Source: Bacteroidales bacterium (lineage in GTDB: Bacteria; Bacteroidota; Bacteroidia; Bacteroidales; UBA932). Taken from it: a DNA stretch of 64,000 nt. Positions 19,401 to 27,449 of the stretch are shown in pieces; the first letter of the stretch is position 1, and each line of letters starts with the position of its first letter. The translations under genes and the position numbers were made by a program. Below the pieces are notes generated by a model. The model had not been told where the DNA came from. It saw nothing but the letters and a program-made list of their open reading frames with translations, and searched no databases. Location of the stretch: NCBI GenBank assembly GCA_015060395.1, contig SUYP01000001.1, positions 62,001 to 126,000 of the forward strand, written 5' to 3'.

Positions 19401-19483
19401 ACGACTATGGACGCGGTCATCACGTGATTCATTTTCTTGAAACGATAGCTCCCGATACATACGGCTGGATAAATCTTCTTTGA
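16424..19483 (+). CDS. Large surface protein with fimbrillin-like (DUF4906-type) N-terminus
   Basis: 1019 residues with a signal peptide and lipobox (YLAVIISFIVSVSC, residues 3-16). The first 370 residues follow the fimbrillin-like plan seen in DUF4906 proteins: SVTLASYDE-type strand (DVTLASYDESGTLTDV), ACNVYALVNMGDM, LFSKLCVRI, and YRYYLGADNTSDFNLLRNKRYDLTLDF, the common end of Mfa-like subunits. The remaining 650 residues are beta-rich Ig-like repeats ending in a unique domain. Probably a surface adhesin or long pilus-tip protein. Ends before a strong terminator at 19517. Function is inferred from fold type only. Confidence 0.6.
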   Translation: MRYLAVIISFIVSVSCAYEKYQEADEKVNVENRILSSFATQIAGAESISVKSILPDDIETKVSDVTLASYDESGTLTDVRYYESDFFMMSLYVSGQGACNVYALVNMGDMTRHFPGDESEVPLMEYMLQSFSSVETSGFPMSGILQKYRPSQGQGIIKVDRLFSKLCVRILHKSLSGYTPSSFYAYNLCNRSLFVRQANRRMMPFAPEGSRAVSTADILTSSDYNPDLNDRYAYDGPLSIGQLGPGPGYFQDTTVVLYVPENAQGNLLPSNTDPFGKVYDKISDINGKSYSGLCTYLEFNARREATQGYSGNVMYRYYLGADNTSDFNLLRNKRYDLTLDFTEEGFFVNSWKVSRGDDWTDGRVLEFVDEPYLIQPGGSEKIMIHYSRSGGTGTDSQNSPGDWEFYVDEQAMKAAGLSYSFNPDVMEQGRNGCYDFCINVKASASAKVGSVVPVRIMSKDGALSDASSISVIDKTEFAPVWSNLVGYVSQEGILTMTGVDESDLPLSVTLSDGSKISCTRIDDESFTVVAQRTGDVTIRVRNVSGSKTADVKLSIKAPVLDLEKSSLSLNPDGETVMSGYAYLDDYGNVLSNVNAAAFDSFLRPVVDAAAYFRSKVNSSAIEFEICSLYVSGVQIGLGRQYPATVSASDCPDVASKDILLMVENPFPQVQARQLGKIDDYTLFAGADVDPLLRASFADEMKANETFEFQAFVPDASAQYVSAALEPEWEGTASGPNGVYEASLNAADGVVEVIQSYNSSSLQHSAGKHRLMINVTNRHSSEKIGVSAGTVDVYVHTAIGAHAVFGSQQCGYNPFGNETFASVYNTVAGSMVYASPSSTARIHYIDVSVEWMTDVSRVYVLGQMTNSLLSGGNRFDGADMIRPSVYDGQTLANTRMLYSVCRTPDSRISVCGEKYRPLRGIGTDLYRALLLPTYSRNVTESELRLWFFGCQPLSDKGSVAYAPCYELYDKHTGRIVTSRSPYYFTPSALASYTDDYGRGHHVIHFLETIAPDTYGWINLL

Positions 19484-19516
19484 CAGCCGTGCTTTTCAAA
19501 CTTGTTTCCTTACTGG

Positions 19517-19543
19517 GGCGGACGCTTTGCGTCTGCCTTTTTT
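19517..19543 (+). terminator. Rho-independent terminator after the 1019-residue surface protein
   Basis: Nine-pair stem (GGCGGACGC / GCGTCTGCC, one G-U pair), loop TTT, followed by six T residues. Confidence 0.85.
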
Positions 19544-19615
19544 GCTTCTTGCCTGATGCGGTTTACAGGAATAATTGTGCATTTTACGGAATTAATATCG
19601 CTATGCCCTAGTTAC

Positions 19616-19647
19616 TTTGTAACTGTGGGAAAAAAACGCTATATTTG
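19616..19647 (+). promoter_or_regulatory. Bacteroidota promoter of the susCD operon
   Basis: TTTG at 19616-19619, a 20-nt spacer, then TATATTTG at 19640-19647. Both elements match the phylum's sigma70-type consensus. Leader of about 26 nt before the susC-like ATG at 19680. Confidence 0.75.
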
Positions 19648-19679
19648 CCACGATTTGGATATTAATTTATAAAGAACTG

Positions 19680-22622
19680 ATGAGAAATTTTCAAAAATTG
19701 ATTCTGACAATTCTTTTGTCAGTCATCGGCGGAGTTGGTTTGCTGGCTCAGAACTCTGTGAAAGTCAGCGGAGTAGTAACATCTGCCGATGATGGTTTGC
19801 CGATGATCGGCGTGGCCGTGATGGCCGGCCCCGGCAACGGTGTCATCACCTCTCTTGACGGTGAGTACGAGATAGAGGTGGCTCCCGGCACCGAACTGAT
19901 ATTCTCAAGCATCGGTTTCCTGGATGACAAGGTTACTGTGCCGTCTGTTGAGACATTTACCTACAATGTGGTGATGCAGACAGAAGCAATGAACCTTGAG
20001 GATGCCGTGGTGATTGCATACGGTGTACGCAAAAAGGGTACCGTGGCAGGATCCGTTTCGACTGTGAAGTCTGAAAAGCTGGAGAATACGCCTACAGCGG
20101 CATTTGACCAGGCTCTCCAGGGCCAGGTCGCAGGTCTTACGGTGCTTTCGAGCACAGGTGAGCCAAGTGCCTCTGCAACTATGACTATCCGTGGAACAAA
20201 TTCAATCAATTCAGGTACAGCTCCTTTGTACATCCTTGATGGTGTGGCGATTTCGGCTGCTGACTTCAACACGATCAATCCCGCTGATATCGAGAGTATG
20301 TCGATCCTCAAGGATGCTTCATCGACTTCCATTTATGGAGCACGTGCCGCAAATGGTGTGATCGTGATCACAACCAAAAGGGGACGCAATATGGACCGTC
20401 CTAATGTCAATTACCGTATGCAGATGGGTTGGTCGGCTCTTGCACACGGCAATTGGGACCTGATGAATACCGCAGAACGTATCCAGTATGAGAAGGAACT
20501 CGGCCTGACTGCCGGCCAGAATTATGACTATCTCTCCAAGACTGATGTGAACTGGATGGACGTGGTCTTCAATGATTCGGCAATGCTTCAGAGCCACGAA
20601 CTTTCTGTTTCAGGAGCTACCGAGACTACTAACTACTATTTTTCGGGTGGATATTACGATCAGGAAGGTATTGCGCCGGGATCGGAGTTCGAGCGCTATT
20701 CTATGCGTTTCAATTTCGAGCAGCAGATGGCCAAGTGGCTGAAGATGGGAACTAATACGATGTTCAACTACCAGAACATCAAGCAGGCTGATGAAGGTGC
20801 CTATACACTCGTAACCCCGATTTCAGCAGCCCGCTTTATGCTTCCATACTGGAATCCGCACAGGGCTGACGGATCGCTTGCGTCCATCAATGACGGTACC
20901 TGGACCGGCCAGGGACAGAACCCTCTCGAGTGGCTCGAGAACAACCCTTTGAAATACAAGAAGTACAAGATGATATCGACTGTCTTTGCTGATCTCACTC
21001 TTTACAGGAATCTTGTGTTCAGATCGCAGTTCGCGGTGGATTTCTCGCATACGACAGGTTTCAGCCAGTCGTTCCCTGATTATGAGCCGAACCTCGGTGA
21101 AGGATCTGCGGGCCGTAGTTCTTCAGATGCGCTCGGCCTCCATCTCACCAACACTCTGACCTATCGTTTTGATGTCGATAATATCCACGACTTCAATTTC
21201 CTCCTTGGTCACGAGTGGCAGGACTACCATCTTGAGGCGTTCAGTGTGACAACTGCCGGTCAGACAAATTCAAAGCTTACCGACATATCCAACGGAACCA
21301 GGGCTACATCCTGGACAAGTACTGCGGATTCCGACTATTCACGCGTGTCGTTCTTCGGACGAGGTGAGTATAATTATGCGGACCGCTATTATGCTGAAGT
21401 CTCTGTGCGTACAGACGGTTCTTCAAGATTCGGTAAGAACAACCGCTGGGGAGTCTTCGGCGCTGTCGGATTTATGTGGAATCTCAGGAACGAGAATTTT
21501 ATGACAGGTTCACGTGACTGGCTGACTATGGGCCAGGTAGCCTTCAGTACAGGAACGTCCGGTAACTCTGAAATTCCTAATTATGAGCATCTTGCGCTTA
21601 TCGGAGGTGGTTCTGATTATGTCGGTGATGCAGGTGTGGCGCCAGTTCAGCCCGGTAATGAGGAACTGACCTGGGAGAACACCTGGACTACGAATCTGGC
21701 ATTGCATTTCGGCTTCTGGAACAGGCTCAATGTCGATCTGGAGCTTTACAACAAGAAGACCACAGATATGCTGATGTCCGTGCCTCTGGCATATTCCCAG
21801 TCTAACGGTTACGGCTATAAGTGGGACAATGTGGGAGCTATGGTCAACAGGGGAGTTGAACTCAATGTGAATGCTACCGTCCTTCAGATCAGGGATTTCG
21901 CCTGGAATATCAATGCGAATGTAGGATATAACCATAACAGGCTTACCGAGCTTTACAACGGTGTGGATGAGTATGAAACCTCGAATACCAGCACCAAGCT
22001 CGTGGTCGGTCGTCCTGTGGGCGAATTCTATATCAACAGATACGCCGGAGTGAACCCTGCCAACGGTGATGCACTCTGGTATGATAAGGATGGAAACATC
22101 ACTAACGAACTCCGTGATGAAGACAAGGTGATGGTAGGAAAGTCCTATCACGCTCCTTGGCAGGGAGGTTTCGGTACTTCGTTTTCTTGGAAAGGCCTTA
22201 GTCTCAGCGCACAGTTCAGTTGGGTAGGTGACCGCTGGATGCTTAATAATGACCGTTATTTCGATGAATCCAACGGACGATTTATGACATATAACCAGTC
22301 CAACAGACTCTTGAACAGATGGAAGCAGCCGGGTGACATTACCGATATCCCGCGTCACGGTGAATATACCGAGTTCGACAGCCGCCTTCTCGAGGATGCT
22401 TCTTTCCTCAGATTGAAGAATCTGATGCTTTCGTACAACCTGCCTTCAGGACTTTTGAAGAAGACCGGTTTCATAAGAGGCCTCCGTATCTATGCTCAGG
22501 GACAGAACCTCCTCACCTTCACCAACTTCTCGGGACTTGATCCTGAAGGTGTGAGAAACATCTATGCGGCTCAGTATCCGATGTCCCGTCAATATACCTT
22601 CGGACTTGACCTGATGTTCTAA
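19680..22622 (+). CDS. susC-like: SusC/RagA-type TonB-dependent outer-membrane transporter
   Basis: 980 residues. Signal peptide (LILTILLSVIGGVGLLAQ), a carboxypeptidase-regulatory-like domain at about 27-105 (VSGVVTSADDGLPMIGVAVMA, SLDGEYEIEV), a TonB-box region (EDAVVIAYGVRKKGTVAGSVS), the plug (QALQGQVAGLTVLSS, IRGTNSINSGTAPLYILDGV, SILKDASSTSIYGARAANGVIVITTKRG) and a barrel ending in a C-terminal Phe. Forms the pore of a SusCD-type import complex with the lipoprotein encoded 3 nt downstream. The associated protease and LRR lipoproteins suggest peptides or protein fragments as cargo, but substrate is inference. Confidence 0.93.
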   Translation: MRNFQKLILTILLSVIGGVGLLAQNSVKVSGVVTSADDGLPMIGVAVMAGPGNGVITSLDGEYEIEVAPGTELIFSSIGFLDDKVTVPSVETFTYNVVMQTEAMNLEDAVVIAYGVRKKGTVAGSVSTVKSEKLENTPTAAFDQALQGQVAGLTVLSSTGEPSASATMTIRGTNSINSGTAPLYILDGVAISAADFNTINPADIESMSILKDASSTSIYGARAANGVIVITTKRGRNMDRPNVNYRMQMGWSALAHGNWDLMNTAERIQYEKELGLTAGQNYDYLSKTDVNWMDVVFNDSAMLQSHELSVSGATETTNYYFSGGYYDQEGIAPGSEFERYSMRFNFEQQMAKWLKMGTNTMFNYQNIKQADEGAYTLVTPISAARFMLPYWNPHRADGSLASINDGTWTGQGQNPLEWLENNPLKYKKYKMISTVFADLTLYRNLVFRSQFAVDFSHTTGFSQSFPDYEPNLGEGSAGRSSSDALGLHLTNTLTYRFDVDNIHDFNFLLGHEWQDYHLEAFSVTTAGQTNSKLTDISNGTRATSWTSTADSDYSRVSFFGRGEYNYADRYYAEVSVRTDGSSRFGKNNRWGVFGAVGFMWNLRNENFMTGSRDWLTMGQVAFSTGTSGNSEIPNYEHLALIGGGSDYVGDAGVAPVQPGNEELTWENTWTTNLALHFGFWNRLNVDLELYNKKTTDMLMSVPLAYSQSNGYGYKWDNVGAMVNRGVELNVNATVLQIRDFAWNINANVGYNHNRLTELYNGVDEYETSNTSTKLVVGRPVGEFYINRYAGVNPANGDALWYDKDGNITNELRDEDKVMVGKSYHAPWQGGFGTSFSWKGLSLSAQFSWVGDRWMLNNDRYFDESNGRFMTYNQSNRLLNRWKQPGDITDIPRHGEYTEFDSRLLEDASFLRLKNLMLSYNLPSGLLKKTGFIRGLRIYAQGQNLLTFTNFSGLDPEGVRNIYAAQYPMSRQYTFGLDLMF

Positions 22623-22625
22623 AGA

Positions 22626-24143
22626 ATGAAGAAGATGAAAAAGATTTATAATACAATATTGAAGATGACGGCAGTGATTGCCGTAGCCTTCGGTCTGACA
22701 GCCTGCCTTGAGAAACTTCCGGGTGATTATATACCTGAAGAGGACGCAATGAAGACTCTTTCCGATGCAGAGCAGACACTCACAGGAATATATACGGCAT
22801 ATATGAGCGGAGCATTGTACAGCGGTTACCTTACTCTTTGTCCGGACATCCAGACTGACCTTGTATATGCGGTTCAAGGCAATACGAATCAGTACGGTAC
22901 CCACTGGCTCTGGGATATACGCTCGACCAACTCAGAAGTCGAAGCTGTATATGCAGGCCTCTATAGGGTGATCGGAAGATGCAACTTCTATCTTGACCAG
23001 GTGGAGGAACTCCGCTCCAACCTTACAGATGATGTTGAGATCCAGTATCTTGATTATTATACAGGTGAAGTCTATTGTGCAAGGGCTCTTGCATATTCGG
23101 AACTTCTCAAGTGCTATTGCAAGGCATACGACCCTGCTACAGCTGAGTCTGAACTTGGAGTTGTGCTGGCTGATTCATATTTCGGTGAGAAACCGGCCAA
23201 GCGTGCCAGCCTTAAGGAGTCATACGAGTTCGTGATTGCAGACCTTAAGAAGGCACAGGATCTTCTTGACGAAGAAAATGACGGATTCGATGCACCGTAT
23301 TTCACACAAGCGGCAGCCCACGCCATCCACGCCCGTCTTGCACTTTATATGCAGGATTGGGATACTGCCATAGAACATTCGACAAAGCTGATTGACTCTG
23401 ATGCGTTCGCACTTGCTTCGGCAAAGAGTTATGTTACAAACACCCAGACTTATCTGGATTATCTCTGGTCGAATGATACATCATACGAGAATATATGGCG
23501 TATAGGATATACGGCTACATCATACGGTGGCGCTCAGGGATCCGTGTTCCTGAACTTCACCACTGACTACTACTATTATTATCCTGATTATGTTCCGGCT
23601 CAGTGGGTACTTGATCTCTATGGCTCCGGTGACGGCAGATATAATGCATATTTTGCTACGCTTCAGACAGGTTATGCCCATCAGCTCACCTGGCCTCTCC
23701 TTATCAAGTACTATGGTAATGAGTCGCTTATGGCAAATCTCATCTATCACGTGAATATGCCTAAGCCTCTCCGCCTTGCCGAACAGTATCTTATCCGCGC
23801 CGAGGCATATTGCGAGAAGGGAAGCTATAATCTTGCTTCTGCAGATCTTACAGCACTCCGTGAGTCGCGATACACCAGTGGAGGAAGCATTTCGGTGAAT
23901 GAATCCAACTGGCTTGAAACCATCTCAGACGAGCGTGTCCGTGAGCTCTATATGGAAGGATTCCGTCTCCACGATCTGAAACGTTGGGGCAAGGGCTTCC
24001 AGCGTACTCCTCAGTCACAGACCCAGTCTGAAGGAAGTTCGCTTAAGATCGAGGCTGGAAACCCTCTGTTTGTATGGCCTATACCAAATCACGAAATTGT
24101 TTCACCTGGATCCCAGATCCAGCCTAACGAAAGTAACAGATAA
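22626..24143 (+). CDS. susD-like: SusD/RagB-type nutrient-binding lipoprotein
   Basis: 505 residues with lipobox AFGLTAC near residue 27, and SusD features: LSDAEQTLTGIYTAY near the N-terminus, tetratricopeptide-like helices (YCARALAYSELLKCY), AEQYLIRAEAYCEKGSYNLASADLTALRESRY, and the ending ELYMEGFRLHDLKRWGKGF..., NPLFVWPIPNHEI. Caps the SusC-like barrel on the cell surface. No carbohydrate-active enzyme lies nearby, unlike a classical polysaccharide locus. Confidence 0.93.
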   Translation: MKKMKKIYNTILKMTAVIAVAFGLTACLEKLPGDYIPEEDAMKTLSDAEQTLTGIYTAYMSGALYSGYLTLCPDIQTDLVYAVQGNTNQYGTHWLWDIRSTNSEVEAVYAGLYRVIGRCNFYLDQVEELRSNLTDDVEIQYLDYYTGEVYCARALAYSELLKCYCKAYDPATAESELGVVLADSYFGEKPAKRASLKESYEFVIADLKKAQDLLDEENDGFDAPYFTQAAAHAIHARLALYMQDWDTAIEHSTKLIDSDAFALASAKSYVTNTQTYLDYLWSNDTSYENIWRIGYTATSYGGAQGSVFLNFTTDYYYYYPDYVPAQWVLDLYGSGDGRYNAYFATLQTGYAHQLTWPLLIKYYGNESLMANLIYHVNMPKPLRLAEQYLIRAEAYCEKGSYNLASADLTALRESRYTSGGSISVNESNWLETISDERVRELYMEGFRLHDLKRWGKGFQRTPQSQTQSEGSSLKIEAGNPLFVWPIPNHEIVSPGSQIQPNESNR

Positions 24144-25057
24144 TGCATAGATATATGAAGCATATTTTGAAATATATTGCAATCCCTTTCCTCGTACTCG
24201 CCCTGGCGGCTTGTCAGGAAAGATATGTGACATATTCCGATGCCGAATATGTTATGTTTGCCGATACTCTTGCCACATATCCGGTACAGAATGATGTGGA
24301 GTACTTCAGTGTCCCTGTAGTATCGACCGTGACAAGAGATTATGACCGTACCTTCGGTGTGGAGATCATTGACGGAGGCAGCAATGCCATCGAGAAGGTC
24401 CACTACAGCCTCAAGTCCAACACAGTGACGATAAAGGCCGGAGAGAACCGTGCAGATGTGCTTGTACACGGATATTATGATAATATCGGTGATACGGATT
24501 CCCTTGGTTTCCAGCTGCAGCTCGTGATGAACGACAAGCTGGAGATGCCTATGTATGGAAAACAGACAAAGGTGGTTCTGATGAAGAGCTGTCCTTTCGA
24601 TATCAATAACTTCACCGGATATTGCGTGCTGACATCGATGTTCCTTTATCAGTACAGCATAACCGGTTCATATCAGAGACTTATATATACCGAGAAGCAT
24701 CCATCAGAAGAGAATACCATCATCTGCCGCAACTGGATAAATGAAGGTTATGATGTGACTATAAGATTCAATGCGGATGATCCGATGATGCCGTATATCA
24801 CTATGGATGAAGATCAGGTGGCAAGCGACGAGGGTTCTTTCTTCGGAACAGCTCACGGTGACGACAAGATCCTTGTCAGGAACAGCGCGATGTATGACTC
24901 GATATTCTATCCTTGCGGAAGTTATCTGTATCTCTGGTCTGAGATGTATGTGGAAAACCTTGGAGTTTCTGTGGGAACGGTAGGCCATTTCTATAATATT
25001 ATGGAATGGGTCAGTGATGAGGAGGCTGATAGACTCAAGAAGGAAGAAGGAATGTAA
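24143..25057 (+). CDS. Surface lipoprotein with Calx-beta-like N-terminus (DUF4984-like)
   Basis: 304 residues with lipobox VLALAAC (about residue 24). Residues 40-150 form a Calx-beta-like strand pattern (DYDRTFGVEIIDGGSNAIEKVHYSL, VTIKAGENRADVLV); the C-terminal half begins CPFDINNFTGYCVLTS and resembles DUF4984. Its start codon shares one base with the susD-like stop (TAATG), so translation is coupled. Probably an accessory surface-binding protein in the SusE position. Confidence 0.6.
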   Translation: MHRYMKHILKYIAIPFLVLALAACQERYVTYSDAEYVMFADTLATYPVQNDVEYFSVPVVSTVTRDYDRTFGVEIIDGGSNAIEKVHYSLKSNTVTIKAGENRADVLVHGYYDNIGDTDSLGFQLQLVMNDKLEMPMYGKQTKVVLMKSCPFDINNFTGYCVLTSMFLYQYSITGSYQRLIYTEKHPSEENTIICRNWINEGYDVTIRFNADDPMMPYITMDEDQVASDEGSFFGTAHGDDKILVRNSAMYDSIFYPCGSYLYLWSEMYVENLGVSVGTVGHFYNIMEWVSDEEADRLKKEEGM

Positions 25058-25075
25058 AACAGTTCATAGAAAATT

Positions 25076-27439
25076 ATGAAAACGATGAATATGATAAGAA
25101 CATTTGCAGCGCTTTTTGCTGTATGTGCCTTGATGGCAGCTTCTTGCGAAGAGAAGAATCCAATCGGACCTGACGGCCCGGATACACCGGTTACCGTAAA
25201 GCCGGAATTTCCTTCTGTAGTCGAGGATAACGATGTGGCTCCTGGAGAAACTCTTACCCTTACATTCAATGCCAATATGGATTGGACTGTAAGCGTTCCA
25301 TCTTCAAATCTGCAGTGGTTCTGGATTCAGGACAATTCCTTCAAGGTTGACAAGATCTCAGGAAAGGTCGCTGAAGGAAAGAAGGAGTCTGTTACTGTCC
25401 AGATAGGTGTGTCCGAGACAGAAGAATTCGATATGAACAGATCTTGCGAGGTCACTCTTTCAATGGGAGGTGAGTCCAAGGTCATCGCAAAATATATGCG
25501 TCCTGCAAAGAACAGGACCCTTGCTGTCTATGCGGCAAAGGTAGAGGGTGAAGAACTTGTGACAGGTGCAGACGGACTGTATGTCTATGAGGAGGCTGAA
25601 GCATCTTCTCTTGACCTTGTATGGTCTATGGATGCCGCTGATTTCAGAATGCCTGTCAAGGTGGATGCAAACTGCGAATGGCAGCTTGACACTCCTGAGT
25701 GGCTTGATGTACAGGTGCCGGAATCGACAGTAGGCTCATTGGAGCTTGTGTTTACAGGCGCTTCTGTTGAGGCTGCTTCCGGAAAGGTAACTTTCAAGGC
25801 CGGAGATGCTGTGCTTAAGGAACTTAATGTCAGCGTCCCTGCCTGCGGTGAAGTTGAAGTGTATTCTACACAGATTGACGAGAACGGAGAGTTCCTCTTT
25901 GACGAGAACGGAGGCTACCTTTATACAACCGATCCTGTGGAAGCGATCACTCTTGTATGGCCAGGCAGCGATTTCCGTATGCCGGTAATGGTAGATGCAA
26001 AGTGTGACTGGACTATAGAACTTCCTGAGTGGCTTGTTATGAAGTATTCGGGAGAGGCTCCTGCAATGAACACAGGTGTCGTGACATTCAATCTTATGGG
26101 CGACCCGACGAAGTATCCTCTGGAGGATGCAACAGAAAATATCCTGTTCAAGTTTGACGGACAGACAATACATCAGGTGGCTGTCACAATACCTGGATGC
26201 AAGGATAAGTTCAGTTTCGGACTTGATATGGCGCTTACGGCCTGGGAGTTCAACGCTCCGGGACAGCTTATGACCGCTGTCGGTTTCCAGGATCTCGCCG
26301 CTTCGGCCTGGATGATGGGAACAAAGGATGCTGTCGCTGTACCTGTAGAAATGAAAGACGGAAGGAAGGTTTCCGAAAATCCTGACTGGATCATACTTGA
26401 TGTCCAGGCATACGTACAGGGTGGAGAAGTGCTTCAGCAGCGTAGCATCACCCTCAAGGTTTCCGAGAATACGTCTGATGAGCGTGAGGCATATCTCGTA
26501 TTCAGCAAAGACGGCAGCATCGATGGCTTCTTTGAGTCAGATGGAACTCCGAAGGCTGATATTGAGAAAAATGCCATCCATATCCTTCAGTATGGAAGCG
26601 ATATGGATTATGTCAAGATGAATTCTTCTGTGGAGGATATGAATACCGCCGGTGCTACTTTCACCGTTTCTGAGAATCCTAGACTTACCGGCTGGTTCGG
26701 CGAGACTGATTTCCGATATACGCTCACATATTCTAATGTATATGCACGTGATAATGCGTTTATGTCATTTGCAAGGCCGTTTACATCCTACAGGATATTC
26801 AATGCCGGAAGAAAGGATATGACTTCGGCAGGCGATTTCTGGCTTGCCTTTACAGCCGGTGATGGCAATAACGGTGGTGTGATCGATATGTATCGGGATA
26901 TGGATGTTCCGGACAAGAAAGAAACAGGATATGTAGTGTTCTATGATGCAGATGGAAGCGTTCTGGCTATCATCGAGTGCGTCTTTGATCCGGAAGTGGT
27001 TATCAGCGATGACGTCAAGCTGGAGTTTACAGAGCAGTCTGCAATGTATGCCGAGATGATGGGCTTCACTCTGGAGCAGCTGACAGAGGGAGAACTTTTT
27101 GATATGTATTATGATGGAATGAATCCTGTTTATCACCTCAGATATACAATGTCGGGTATGCCTATGGCTATCAAGCTGCCTGCAAAGGTGAAGAAGCATA
27201 ATGTAAACCCTTACGGACTCAAATCAGCCTTCAGAGTGAATAATGTAGTATATGACGAATTCTTCGGACCAAATGATATTATGGGAGAAGTTGTCCTTAG
27301 CGACGAAGGCGCAGTGGAAATCTATATGAGTATGCCTGAGGGCAGCACTGAGACAAGGATTCAGGGTAATATAAATTTCCTTGATGGTGCAGATGCAACT
27401 GTGGTTATCCTTGTATGTACACTCGATCTTGGTGAATAG
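25076..27439 (+). CDS. Large lipoprotein with tandem BACON-like domains
   Basis: 787 residues; signal peptide with lipobox LMAASC at about 24. At least three Ig/BACON-like units are seen, two with an evident internal repeat: 'DFRMPVKVDANCEWQLDTPEWLDVQ' near residue 185 and 'DFRMPVMVDAKCDWTIELPEWLVMK' near 305. A different C-terminal region (about 480-787) contains SENPRLTGWFGETDFRYTLTYSNVYARDNAFMSFARP. The repeated DFRMPV..DA.C.W pattern indicates domain duplication. Likely a surface spacer or ligand-binding protein of the SusCD system; resemblance to DUF5003 is remembered rather than tested. Confidence 0.55.
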   Translation: MKTMNMIRTFAALFAVCALMAASCEEKNPIGPDGPDTPVTVKPEFPSVVEDNDVAPGETLTLTFNANMDWTVSVPSSNLQWFWIQDNSFKVDKISGKVAEGKKESVTVQIGVSETEEFDMNRSCEVTLSMGGESKVIAKYMRPAKNRTLAVYAAKVEGEELVTGADGLYVYEEAEASSLDLVWSMDAADFRMPVKVDANCEWQLDTPEWLDVQVPESTVGSLELVFTGASVEAASGKVTFKAGDAVLKELNVSVPACGEVEVYSTQIDENGEFLFDENGGYLYTTDPVEAITLVWPGSDFRMPVMVDAKCDWTIELPEWLVMKYSGEAPAMNTGVVTFNLMGDPTKYPLEDATENILFKFDGQTIHQVAVTIPGCKDKFSFGLDMALTAWEFNAPGQLMTAVGFQDLAASAWMMGTKDAVAVPVEMKDGRKVSENPDWIILDVQAYVQGGEVLQQRSITLKVSENTSDEREAYLVFSKDGSIDGFFESDGTPKADIEKNAIHILQYGSDMDYVKMNSSVEDMNTAGATFTVSENPRLTGWFGETDFRYTLTYSNVYARDNAFMSFARPFTSYRIFNAGRKDMTSAGDFWLAFTAGDGNNGGVIDMYRDMDVPDKKETGYVVFYDADGSVLAIIECVFDPEVVISDDVKLEFTEQSAMYAEMMGFTLEQLTEGELFDMYYDGMNPVYHLRYTMSGMPMAIKLPAKVKKHNVNPYGLKSAFRVNNVVYDEFFGPNDIMGEVVLSDEGAVEIYMSMPEGSTETRIQGNINFLDGADATVVILVCTLDLGE

Positions 27440-27449
27440 TAAACGAATA

